A stretch of DNA of 64,000 nt from Brachypterus glaber (Eukaryota; Arthropoda; Insecta; Coleoptera; Kateretidae), in NCBI GenBank assembly GCA_958510825.1, contig OY294049.1:3410001-3474000 (forward strand), given 5' to 3'. Below the pieces are notes generated by a model. That model was not told where the DNA came from and ran no database searches. It worked only from the letters and a program-made list of their open reading frames with translations. A program made the translations under genes and the position numbers. Positions 20,870 to 30,024 of this stretch are shown here, in pieces. How positions within the stretch are numbered: the first letter of the stretch is position 1; the number at the start of each line of letters is the position of its first letter.

Positions 20870-21345
20870 TTTTTACCATTTGCTTTCTCATTTTGAAAAT
20901 TTTCAAAATTTTGGAAAGCCTTGTATTCGCGTATTTTTGCGTTTTATGACGTTTTATGTCGATATAAATCAATTTTAAGCAAAAAAAATTGACGATCGGT
21001 CGCTCGATCGTTTTGTCCGGGAAAATTTGTAAGCACGATAACTTAGAAACGTTTTAAGCTAGAGACTTGAAATTTGGCATACATGTATGTTACCAAAAGT
21101 TCTCGCTAGGGATTGTTTTTGGTGAACATTGGTGTGCGCTAAGGGGAAAATACATTTTTTTACAAAAAATTGAAAACTGCTATACCTACATATATGGGTT
21201 TTAAGGTTTCTGAAATAGAATCTGATAATGAAATTTTTCTCCACCCCCGCAGGGGTGAGGGAGTAAATGTTTTTAAATATTTTTAATTTTTTCTACAAAA
21301 TTGGTTTATAGGGGTTTTGAATTTCACCCCCTGAGGCGCGGGGGG
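20870..21345 (+). repeat. GATAACTTAAGAACG repeat family, copy 2, with GGGGTTTT repeats
   Basis: Repeats the order of copy 1 (GATCGGTCGCTCGATCG, GCACGATAACTTAGAAACG, TACCAAAAGTTCTCGC), then runs into the block with ATAGGGGTTTT and CACCCCCGCAGGGGTGAGG, which is the inverse of the tandem units at 39200-39845. Confidence 0.6.
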
Positions 21346-21348
21346 TAG

Positions 21349-21462
21349 TTTCACTCGTTTCATAACACGTTTTTAGCTCAATAGTAGTTTAGAAAACCCG
21401 CCGGAAGCGGCTCGTTTTCTAAACTCGTACGCTAAAAACGTATGTTATGAAACTAGTACTTT
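21349..21462. mobile_element. Small hairpin MITE, TTTCATAACACG family, copy 1
   Basis: TTTCATAACACGTTTTTAGC and AGTTTAGAAAAC fold back on GTTTTCTAAACT and GCTAAAAACGTATGTTATG around a CCGCCGGAAGCGG centre. The near-identical copy at 25353-25460 shares the ACTAGTACTTTAATATACTA flank. Confidence 0.7.
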
Positions 21463-21812
21463 AATATACTATTATTTGGATTAAGATATTATTTTTATCT
21501 GTGTAGATTGTAGATTTAGTGTGATTTGAAACCAGATGTCTCAAATTTTAATTAAACTATTAACCCAGTAAACTCATTGGCGTTTGAAACAATATCTTCA
21601 ATTATTGCTCATTTATTCAATTCATTTTGATAACTGTACATAGTCAACACTTGCCTATGTTACATTAGGGTGGACCATATATTTGTTTTTATTATCTTCT
21701 TCTAAATTTTCATTTAGGTGTAACTAGAATATTTTGAAAATATGAGAGTGATCAAACTTCTCTAAGGGTCCTTATTGGGCTTCCAAAGTTCGTAAATTAC
21801 CCGTAAATCGTA

Positions 21813-22771
21813 CACAGAAAAAATGGTTATCTTGGCAGAAGATAATAAATTATCATCAAGATCATGTATCCTCGGTTTAAGATTATCTCTGACTTTGGTT
21901 TCCTTTAATTATTCTCTTGGTAGAAAAATCCTTGTGTCAAGGATTTTTTCCTTAAATGCATGACATTTAAAAAAGTAACAGAGAATCAAGAGTTATTATC
22001 TTGACTCAAAGCCCCTGTTGTCTTATGGTAAAGAGTTTGCCGGCCTCACCCCACGCAGTAGTTCAAGATATGCTTGGGAGAGAAGTTAGGTTTATTTTTT
22101 TTGCCGTCAGTTGTCTTTAAAGGTGTATCATTGTTTTTATCTGCTTTAAAATGGACGAATTTGTATCTGTTACCCTCAAACGATGGGGATTTTTAAATTT
22201 ACTTAAAAAATTAACGAGTAAGTAGCTTTAAATAATTTATACCCATAAGCGCCATTTTGCAAAAACAAGTGCTTTTTCCTACGACCACCTATGAAACCAA
22301 ATTTCACATGATTAACAGAGTAAGAAAGTATCATATTTCATAGGCGTGCGAAATAATATTGTACATGTGTGGGAAATGTTTTCAAAATATTTACCATTCT
22401 ATTAATCCTGGAACCTGACTGTGGGGTCAATATGATCTTGAATCAAGAGAATCTTAATCTTAAATCAAGATTATAATTCTCTTCATTCAAGATTATATTA
22501 TCTTAAACCAAGACTTGGTGTAAGATAATATGATCTTGGATGAAGATAATATGATCTTAAATCAAGATAATACAATACTTGGTTTAAGATAATATGATCT
22601 TAAATAAATGGTTTAAGTGGCTTTGATTTAAGGAAATGTCCTTAAATCTAGAACCTCAAATGCCAAGATCACGGCGGACTTGATCCAAGACAGTCATAAC
22701 ATTGAACATATCGAAAGCGGCCTTGGTTGAAGATCGTTTTGCTTTGATTCAAGATATCCTTTTTTTCTGTG
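21813..22771. mobile_element. TA-flanked element, CACAGAAAAA ends, internal ATCTTGATTCAAGAT-type array
   Basis: The ends CACAGAAAAAA and TTTTTTTCTGTG lie between TA dinucleotides. Between 22428 and 22610 there are about a dozen ATCTT / AAGAT half sites, many arranged as dyads around CAAG, and more near each end (21836-21900, 22735-22758). A short start exon at 22151 lies inside. The ends resemble those of 61522-61872. Confidence 0.75.
22151..22217 (+). CDS. Remnant first exon, MDEFVSVTLKRWG..., inside the TA element
   Basis: ATG, 22 codons and one base to a GTAAGT donor read MDEFVSVTLKRWGFLNLLKK then LT. The pattern of an acidic start followed by L-x-x-W-x-L/F-x-x-L resembles the first helix of SAM-like domains that begin many uncharacterised arthropod transposon-linked proteins. 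No following exon was found before the motif array, so the element appears to be an internally deleted copy that kept its start exon. The call rests on a short stretch only. Confidence 0.35.
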
Positions 22772-23133
22772 TAAAAAATCCTTGAAAATTGTCTGTAATT
22801 TTTGTATAAGTGAAAAGTTTAAAGGGCTTGAAACAGTATTTTTTTTTCTTTTGAGCATACAAAATTATGTGTCAAATTTCAAAATGATCAAAAAATTCTA
22901 ACCCGTGCCAAAAATTCAACCAAAGTTGCCCCTAACACTAAACTTTTTTCTATTTCTATTCTCCCATAAATGTGATTCAAACGGTAAAGAAACATTTTAA
23001 AAATGTGTAAAACCGGACTGAATTTATTTTTATTTAATGCATTCTAATATTTATTCATAATAATATTATATATATTATGAATCGTAATATTAAAATGATT
23101 TAACTAAAACAAAACGAACTAAGCGCCAAATAA

Positions 23134-23315
23134 AACACCTAAACATCAAAAAAACGCAAATTTTTTATTAATTTGACGTTTTGTGTTTGACGTTCACTTA
23201 TTCTCTGACAGCAGATATGTAACATCAGCTGACTGTCACTTTCCAAAAGACTGTCATGCGAACGGATGAAAAATAAACACAACTACTAACTAGATCGTAT
23301 ACGATCTATAGGAAA
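23134..23315 (+). repeat. Diverged third copy of the 4631-5238 repeat
   Basis: ACACCTAAACATCAAAAAAA, TTTGACGTTCACTTATTCTC, CAGCAGATATGTAACATCAG and ACTACTAACTAGATCGTA keep the order of the tandem units near 5 kb. Confidence 0.6.
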
Positions 23316-23489
23316 ACTTTTTTATATACACTGTTTCATATAACCCCAATGGCACGGGTTATATAAAACACAGATTTTCGAAAAAAAATATGTAAGCCGA
23401 TGGGACTTTTTTTGCATTCATTATATTCCTTAGCTGAACTTTAACAAAAATTAAAAAAAAATACAATATATCTTTAATTGCCAACATTT

Positions 23490-23937
23490 TCAAAAAGGTT
23501 GGTCCGCAAATGAGCTACGGCCCTTTAAAATTGTAATAAAAATAAGGTTATTAATTAATAACTCTGGTACCTAACTACTAATATTAATAAGGGCAATAAG
23601 TTTATGTTAATTTATTTTTTTGAATTTATCCAGAGGCGTCCCCACCAAAAACGTTACTTTTTAAAATGCTATTACTCCTTTAATATTAAATTTAAGTGTT
23701 TTGGTGAAGAATGCTTTTTTTTCAGTTTTAAATGAAGAATCACCCTGCAGCATTCGAATTCTATTGATGCTTTTTTTGTTCCCCATTCAATGTCATCTTT
23801 GAAGGGCCGTAGCTTCCTTAGGGCTCATTTCCGGACCCACCTTTATAGAAACTTTTTTTCATATTTTTGGATGTAGAATCACCTCTTAAATTTTGGCATG
23901 GCAGTTACTGATCACCCTGTATACTGTATACACTTAA
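23490..23937. mobile_element. MITE of the AGGTGATTCTAGA subfamily, left end missing
   Basis: From TTGGTCCGCAAATGAGC onward it matches 32990-33640, including the AGAATCACCCTGCAGCATT block and GAATCACCTCTTAAATTT. It ends at GATCACCCTG before TA. The first ~80 bp of the family consensus are absent. Confidence 0.65.
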
Positions 23938-24551
23938 CGGTATATATTTACAAAAATTACTAATTTAGATTTGTTAATTCTTAATGTTCTTAAAGTTTCA
24001 TTAATTACTCAGTAGTTAAACTATTTATTTAAATATTTATTATTTAAATAGACGAATTAAAACCAGTGTCGGCTTCAGAGCTATTTTGCGGGCGATTTTC
24101 CAAATAAACTTGAGAAAAATATATCTAACTCTATTATAATACGGACCTGAAGTAAATAATGTGTGGATAGTGAAGAAGAAAAAAAAATATTTAAAATGGT
24201 GTCTAACTTTTTAATTTTGATGCTCTGTGGGCAAATTAACGCTATCTGATATTTAAATTATAGTTGTTTCTCCATCTCGGCTCGCTGGTAACGTCAGAGT
24301 TACAAATTGTAACTTACAATCTGTTACATGTTACAAAAAGATTGATGAACCTATGATTATAATAATAGTTTTCTGAATTTTTAGATATTAAATAATTTTT
24401 AAATATTTTTTGCTTTTAAATAATGACTGAAGTTTGCAACGTTTTTTTGCATCGAAAATTCAAATAGTATATAATAATAATAATAATAATAATTAAATAA
24501 AAGGGTTTTCTTTTAGTCAATTACCACGATTTATTATAAAATTGGTTAATT

Positions 24552-24587
24552 ACCGTGACTCGAGTTTCGTCATCATCGTCAGACGGT
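24552..24587 (-). ncRNA. Hammerhead ribozyme motif, copy 1
   Basis: Minus strand, 24587 to 24552: stem I ACCGU pairs with ACGGU (five pairs). The conserved CUGACGA (24582-24576) is followed by a 7-base weak stem II (24575-24569), GAA (24568-24566), a two-pair stem III (AC with GU) closed by loop UCGA, and C17 at 24557 as the cleavage base in a GUC context. All core residues of the C-U-G-A-N-G-A / G-A-A / U-H consensus are present. Stem II is not a clean helix, so activity in isolation is uncertain. Confidence 0.6.
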
Positions 24588-24791
24588 CATTATACATAAA
24601 AACAATTCATTTCTTGACCAATACCTCAGCCAGGTTTGCTTGACATGCATTGTTTAATTTAGGAAAATATTTATCAGAAATAAACATTTTTAGTTGGGCC
24701 TGGTTAGGGTTCTTATAGTGGTATAAATTAGATTAAATAAAAGGGTTTTCTTTTAGTCAATTACCACGATTTATTATAAAATTGGTTAATT

Positions 24792-24827
24792 ACCGTGACT
24801 CAAGTTTCGTCATCATCGTCAGACGGT
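24792..24827 (-). ncRNA. Hammerhead ribozyme motif, copy 2
   Basis: Identical to copy 1 except for one base at 24802 (A for G on the plus strand), which falls in the stem III loop (UUGA for UCGA) and leaves the core and both paired strands intact. The copy sits in the loop of the perfect 104-bp inverted repeat. Confidence 0.6.
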
Positions 24828-24938
24828 CATTATACAGACTAAAAGAAAACCCTTTTATTTAATCTAATTTATACCACTATAAGAACCCTAACCAGGCCCA
24901 ACTAAAAATGTTTATTTCTGATAAATATTTTCCTAAAT

Positions 24939-25060
24939 TAATAATAATAATATTTATTGCTCAAAAAACAAATAATAATTTACAATTTTTACAAATGCAA
25001 TAAATATGCTATTTGCACTAAAATGTTTACACATTTGAACGTGCTTATTACAACAAAAAA
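24939..25060 (-). mobile_element. 3' tail of a non-LTR retrotransposon, (TTA)n ended, copy 2
   Basis: AATAATAATAATATTTATTG followed by AATAAATATGCTATTTGC and CACTAAAATG matches 842-940. It abuts the inverted Penelope-like arm, suggesting one inserted at the simple repeat of the other. Confidence 0.45.
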
Positions 25061-25352
25061 AAAATAAATAACAAATGTATTAATTATAATTAATAACTTA
25101 AAACTATAGTATTAATAGTAGTAATAATAATGATAATTGCTATAAAGTGTAATGTTATAAAAACAGAACTAGAAAAGGAAAAGGAACGTTACAAAAAATA
25201 GTACTAATTATCTTTTTTTTTTTTTCTTTTTTTTTTCCTTCAGATTATATAGATCGACTGATATCATGATGTTTCCTTAAGGCATATCTACAATTTGCGA
25301 TAGGCTAATAAGGTAAACAAACAAGATAAATAAAACAATATTAAAGCACTTA

Positions 25353-25460
25353 CTCCATAACACATTTTTAGCGCACTAGTACTTTAGAAAAATTGCCGCA
25401 AGCGACTTGTTTTCTAAACTGGTAACTCGTGTGCTAAAAGCGTATGTTATGAAACTAGTA
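25353..25460. mobile_element. Small hairpin MITE, TTTCATAACACG family, copy 2
   Basis: Same arms as 21349-21462, with a TTGCCGCAAGCGACTTG centre and the same ACTAGTACTTTAATATACTA on the right. Confidence 0.7.
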
Positions 25461-25642
25461 CTTTAATATACTATTTGAATTTCCGTTGTTCATTTTAAAT
25501 AATATATTTACTTATTAAAGGGCGTTTTGACAAACAACCCAGATTAAAATAGCAGAATTTAGAGATTTAGGTGCCTAGGCGTTTTGCAAATATAAAAGTG
25601 TATTATTTTATCTAAAATATAAAAAAGGAAGAACTACTTATA

Positions 25643-25830
25643 AGTTTAGTTTAGTTTAGTTTATTTATTTATCCTTAGAGACCATACATGCAACTTGTAC
25701 ATTGTCATGGATACAAGAATACATTTATCATAGCAAGAGTCAAAACAAATACATAAATTTCCTTAAAATAAATACAATGCATACTTATAACAATAGTTAA
25801 CTATTTAGATACTCTGATATACTATAATAG
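25643..25830 (-). mobile_element. Retrotransposon 3' end with TAAAC-repeat tail
   Basis: AGTTTAGTTTAGTTTAGTTT at 25643 followed by ATTTATTTATCC reads, on the minus strand, as AATAAATAAAC running into TAAAC repeats, a common 3' tail design. The body (ACCATACATGCAACTTGTAC) is not assignable to a family by eye. Confidence 0.4.
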
Positions 25831-25835
25831 TTATT

Positions 25836-25968
25836 TATAATACAAGGGTGAAAAGTTAAATTTTTTGATTGAGTAGGTTTTTTTGAAGCCGAGGGCCGGC
25901 CGATAGGGCCGGCCCGAGGATAATAAACCTACGAAATCGAAATTTAACTTTTTGCCCGTATATTATAC
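25836..25968. mobile_element. Hairpin MITE with GGGCCGGCC centre
   Basis: TATAATACAAGGGTGAAAAG and AGTTAAATTT fold back on AAATTTAACTTTTTGCCCG and TATTATA. The centre GAGGGCCGGCC...GGGCCGGCCC is extremely GC-rich for this window. It shares the ACGGGCAAAA end with 27078-27152 and 28435-28574. Confidence 0.7.
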
Positions 25969-26287
25969 AATATTTTTTATTCGATTGTTACTAATTATAA
26001 TAAATTATTAAAATATAATTAATTTTAAAGTGCAAAAATTATTATTTTTACTTATCTAGTTATCCATGACAAATTGCTGTCCAATCAAATCGCTACAAAA
26101 ACAATTGAATCGTTTCTTTTGCTTGCGGTTTCATTTTCAAATTAAAAAAGCTATAGCTTGGTGATTAATTTCTGTTAAAATGTGTCTGTTGTGAAAATAA
26201 TACTTGTGAAACCGTTCTATGAATAGTATAAATATTGAAAGTGATTTTACAATTGAAATTTTGTGTTTTTAATTTATTTTAGTGGGT

Positions 26288-26880
26288 GTCCTGCTGAAAA
26301 TGACGGGTCTGTGCGGGTATAAATGGTGCATAGACCACTTTACACGGAGCAATTTGTAGGCAAGTTTGATGCTATGCAAGTTTGCTGCCAGATATAGCAT
26401 GAGGAAAATTGGACATTGATTTGCCTTTTCACGGAGCAAGTTGTACGCAAGTTTGGTGCTATATATTGCAAGGTAAACAGTGCTGCCAACCAGACAATTT
26501 TGACGTGTCTCTGCGTTTGTTGACAAAAACATAACCTAGCATTTGATTTTTAAGGAAGTTTTTTAGTTAGACCTATTATTAATAATAATAATTATTAACA
26601 TGTGCAGTTGCTACTATATTAGTAAAATGAAATCGATTTGGTAACTTTTTTTCCAGGTTGGTACCACGAAAATAACCATAAAACTTGCGTGAAAATCGCC
26701 GATAAATAGAACATGTTCTAAATAATTTGATGGCACGAAAATGGCCTCAAACTTGCCTGAAGGCATGCGCAGTGACTGAATCATTCTTGCAACAAACTTG
26801 CATAGCATCAAACTTGCGCACAAATTGCTCCGTGTAAAGTGGCTTTTATACCCGCGCAGACCCGTCATTTTCAATAGGGT
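26288..26880. mobile_element. AATGACGGGTCTGCGCG MITE, long copy with a nested insert
   Basis: GAAAATGACGGGTCTGTGCG at the left is mirrored by CGCAGACCCGTCATTTTC and CAATAGGGT at the right. The short copy is at 3770-3899. The interior is occupied by a second inverted-end element. The two minus-strand frames at 26269 and 26614 are products of the palindrome, not genes. Confidence 0.7.
26335..26842. mobile_element. Nested element with CCACTTTACACGGAGCAA ends
   Basis: CCACTTTACACGGAGCAA (26335) pairs with TTGCTCCGTGTAAAGTGG (26842). Subterminal CAAGTTTGATGCTATGCAAG and its inverse follow, and a third partial copy of the end (CACGGAGCAAGTTGTACGC) occurs at 26440. Non-coding. Confidence 0.65.
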
Positions 26881-27077
26881 GAATACAGATTAATCAGTTC
26901 ACATATATTTTGAGGTTATGTTATAGAAATTTTTTTTATTTTGTATGAAATGATTATAATAACTGTATCTGATCAAAAAGAACGGTTAGTTTAAGACTAA
27001 AAGTGACCAAAAGGTCATATTTCTGTATAAATATTACAGTAAAGGTAAAGCATTTACTTTTAAAAAGCTTAAAAATA

Positions 27078-27152
27078 ACAAGTTTTACTTAGCGGGCGAA
27101 AAAACTTTTTGGCCCTAGGCCACAAAGTTTAACCTTTTGCCCGTAAAACATG
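27078..27152. mobile_element. Small hairpin, ACGGGCAAAA family
   Basis: AGTTTTACTTAGCGGGCG and AAACTTTTTGG fold on CCACAAAGTTTAACC and TTTTGCCCGTAAAAC around GGCCCTAGGCC. Confidence 0.55.
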
Positions 27153-27496
27153 AACAAAAAGTGTCGCTTTTAGAATCAATCGAATAAAAAACTTTTATCT
27201 ATCAGAAAATCTCGTAGTGCTTTTTTAAACGGCTTGAAACCCCTTGCATACACTTTATCGCCTCTTGTAATTTATTGTAAATTTTTGTGACCATATAGAC
27301 AGGGTTATTTTCATATATTGATAGATTATGAGAAGGTACTCTAAAACCATCTCTACCTCTAAGAGTTACATATAACGTCTTTCTTTTGTGTTTTTGTAAT
27401 AAGCTCGCCTTCGCCAAAATTGCAAATAATTATAATGGAGCTCTCTACAACTGGAATTATGAAACAAAATACGTCTACCCTATCTCTATCTCATTT

Positions 27497-27589
27497 GTGC
27501 TACACTTTCCAGCCAACGAAATAAATACTGTATTTGTTTTTCATACAACAAATACAGTATTTATTTGGTTGGCCGGAAAGTGTAGCAGT
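27497..27589. mobile_element. Near-perfect hairpin MITE with CACTTTCC ends
   Basis: GTGCTACACTTTCCAGCC and AATAAATACTGTATTTG pair with the right arm through GGAAAGTGTAGCAG. A degenerate second copy (CACTTTTCGCCCGGCCAAG ... GAATTTGTTTGGTTGGG) follows at 27695-27770. Confidence 0.65.
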
Positions 27590-28020
27590 GAGCGGCACGA
27601 ACGAACATAGCTAATGTGAATCTGTGTAATAAGATAATTCTACTAAAATTTAGATGGCGCCAGTAATTTCTTTAATAAAATAAATATAGTTACACTTTTC
27701 GCCCGGCCAAGTAAATATTGTATTTATTCAACAAAGAACAAGTACAGAATTTGTTTGGTTGGGTGGAAGTGGGAGTGTATGTATGTCTTCTATCCTTTTT
27801 GGGTAGAACTTTTGTCCCTGTCTAATCTAATGGGAGAAATCTCTATTAAGGTTATTGACTTCACTGACTAAATAAATTTCCCAACTTTTCCAAGTTTTTT
27901 AGATCGCGTAGCTTTTCTGATTGAAAACGTAACATAAAATACGCCTCTGTATACAGAGGTGTAATTTATCTTACGTTTTTGTTATAGTAAGTTATGGTAT
28001 ATTATAATATATATTTATAA

Positions 28021-28256
28021 AAGAAAATATTAGTGGCATATCGGACAGAAGAGAAAATTAGAAAAAAGTCAAGTCTCAGTCTGGATTCGAACCCGAGTCT
28101 TCACGGTTTCCGGTCTGGAATTCTACCAACTGAGCTACCTTGACTCAGTTGGTAGAGCGCCAGGCCGGAAACCGCGGAGACTCGGGTTTGAATCCAGACT
28201 AAGACCTGACTTTTTCTAATTTTCTCTTCTGTCCGATATGCCACTAATATTTTCTT
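28021..28256. mobile_element. Head-to-head dimer of tRNA-derived SINE sequence
   Basis: Two arms of about 113 bp (28021-28133 and 28144-28256) are inverse to each other and meet at a 10-base loop. Each arm has a tRNA-like head with a box A (TAGCTCAGTTGG) and box B (GGTTCGAATCC on the minus arm; GGTTTGAATCC on the plus arm), then a shared ~50-bp tail with TTTTCTAATTTTCTCTTC and GTCCGATATGCCACTAA. The arms transcribe away from the centre. Neither folds as a functional tRNA because the acceptor stem is absent. Confidence 0.75.
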
Positions 28257-28434
28257 TCATAATAATTTGCGGACATCAAAATTACTTCTTATATATTTAT
28301 ATTTATAAATTCTGTGACTTTTCAGTTTTTTAGACCGCTACAACTTATCTTATAGTATATTGTCACATATTTATACACTGCAGTGTACACATGTGTATAA
28401 ATATGTGTATATTAATTATACAATATAATACAAG

Positions 28435-28574
28435 ATCGACAAATATGATACACGGACGAAAAGTGTTTTTAGGGCGATTACGGTTGCCGGTTGCTCTCCG
28501 AGCTCAATTAGTAATCTCCGTAATCGCCCTAAAAACAACTTTCGTCCGTGTATTATACACTATTTTATTCGATC
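28435..28574. mobile_element. Hairpin MITE, ACGGACGAAAAG end, long perfect arms
   Basis: GGACGAAAAGTGTTTTTAGG (28454) pairs with CCTAAAAACAACTTTCGTCC (28547), continuing inward through GCGATTACGG. GATCGA / TCGATC marks the outer edges. The overlapping short frame is not a gene. Confidence 0.7.
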
Positions 28575-28721
28575 GTAATATCTTAATGGATTTTTATTAT
28601 TGACAAGAAAGTTTGACGTTTGAATTCAAATGTCATCACTTTGAATATCAATGAACCAATTAACGTCGACTATTTCACTTTTTAGACTAGTTCGAAAAAC
28701 CAATCATACCGATTCATCATA

Positions 28722-29062
28722 CAAAGGGCGTTTTCACATTTACCGACACCGACACCGACACCGGCACGATATCAGCACAGCACCGATACCGACACGATAT
28801 CGGCAGAATATTTGCACATTTAACGACACCTGCTCCGACACGACATTGGTTTTATTCCAAACACAGGGCTTAGATTCCACTAATTCAATTCAAGTAACAA
28901 CATCTCATGTGAAACCGACTATTTTTGTTAGTTTTAACCAAAAAATTCTACCCCCTACTCATAAAATATCAAAATAAATATTATATCGGCCTACGACATG
29001 AGTGGAGTGACTACTGCCTTTAACGAAACGACACCGACATACCGGCCAGTGTGAAAGCATTC
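28722..29062. mobile_element. Element with GGCGTTTTCACA ends and CGACAC hexamer runs
   Basis: GGCGTTTTCACATTTACCG at the left is roughly inverse to CGGCCAGTGTGAAAGCATTCC at the right. The subterminal part contains repeated ACCGACACCGACACCG and CCGATACCGACACG units. This looks like a hAT-type end, but no 8-bp duplication could be confirmed. The 108-codon frame at 28651-28977 is built from the hexamer runs. Confidence 0.45.
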
Positions 29063-29284
29063 CAGTGTCGTGTTGGCATATAAGAAATACACTATAAGAG
29101 AAAGTCAAATGATAGAGATAGAAAACTATTGTACCGTCATTAGCGGTTGTTTTTTAAAATTCACTAAATTCACGGTCAGCGACAGCCGATAATACAGATA
29201 ACCTACGGAAGTCGGTAATAAAGATTACTATTGCTTTCCCAAATCAATTTTGTAAAAATGGGGAAAAGCTCTGTATTTTTATTT

Positions 29285-29460
29285 AAAACTTTAAGTTTAT
29301 TCACCAAAAGATAAAACAAATTTTTAAAGTCTAACAAGTGGGTTATCTAACCCGCACATTAATTAAAAATAACAATATATGAATCGAAATTTTAATTAAA
29401 TGTAAAATTTGTTAAACTTTAAAAATATGAAATTTTATCTTTTGCTAAATAAACCTATAC
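29285..29460. repeat. Inverted repeat around an AGTCTAACAAG spacer
   Basis: AAGTTTATTCACCAAAAGAT (29291) pairs imperfectly with ATCTTTTGCTAAATAAACCT (29437-29456), with further A/T pairing inside. Confidence 0.45.
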
Positions 29461-30024
29461 TTATAATTAAAAAAAAAACACTTTGCTTTGATTTTTATAT
29501 ATTTTATTTTAAACGTAAATAGGAAATTAAAACAATTATGTCGTACTTTTAACAGTTAACTTTTTATTATATATGAGGAGTAAACATTTGCCTTCATATA
29601 CAGGGTTATTCACGGAAGTGGCCTATTAAACGTTTATGGAGAACCAATAACTTTAAAAGTCTGCTAATTTGCACTTTGGGGTTTTTGAATATGGCCTATC
29701 GATTAAAAATATTTTCATGCTTGTGCCACTTCCGGTTGTACCGGAAGTGGCACTTAACTTTGAGTTTTTAAATGGAACACCTCATATATTTTTTAATTTT
29801 TTAAATTTGCATTAAATTTGCTTTATTTTGATGTATAATACTTCATGTCTATCTTCAGTAGTTTTTGAGTTATTCAAGTTTTTAGCGAAAAATAAGTAAA
29901 TTCAAGCACCCCTAAAAACAATAATTTCTCCTTGAGTTTTTCAGTTGGAGAAAAGATGTTTTGTGTTTTGCTCAATGATGCTTAAACGAATTATCCTATG
30001 CTAAAATGGAACCCAAAAATTATA

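Larger units (their letters stand above)
21663..23045 (+). repeat. Host repeat interrupted by a TA MITE (paralogue at 47826-48190)
   Basis: GGTGTAACTAGAA, ATATGAGAGTGATCAAA, TTTTGTATAAGTG, GGGCTTGAAA, TTTTGAGCATACAAAATTAT and CGGACTGAATTTATTTTTAT occur in this order here and at 47826-48190. The paralogue lacks the 959-bp insert 21813-22771. Confidence 0.7.
24492..24942 (-). mobile_element. Penelope-like element fragment: tandem repeat plus perfect 104-bp inversion
   Basis: A 240-bp unit starting ATTAAATAAAAGGG (24492) restarts at 24732. After 105 bp the second copy breaks and continues as an inverted copy (24837-24941) that is the exact 104-bp inverse of 24655-24758. Each direct copy carries a hammerhead-ribozyme-like motif on the minus strand. 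Tandem and inverted partial copies with a hammerhead in the repeat are characteristic of Penelope-like elements. No reverse transcriptase frame is present. Confidence 0.6.

Noticed and set aside
26269..26874. Two minus-strand frames of ~86 codons with similar sequences
   Set aside because: Both read through arms of the AATGACGGG and CACTTTACACGG foldbacks; the similarity of the proteins is due to the palindrome.
28060..28200. Functional tRNA genes
   Set aside because: Boxes A and B are present, but there is no paired acceptor stem and both copies continue into a shared SINE tail.
28651..28977. 108-codon open frame with H-R-H-R-H-R run
   Set aside because: It is generated by CGACAC hexamer runs inside a MITE-like element.
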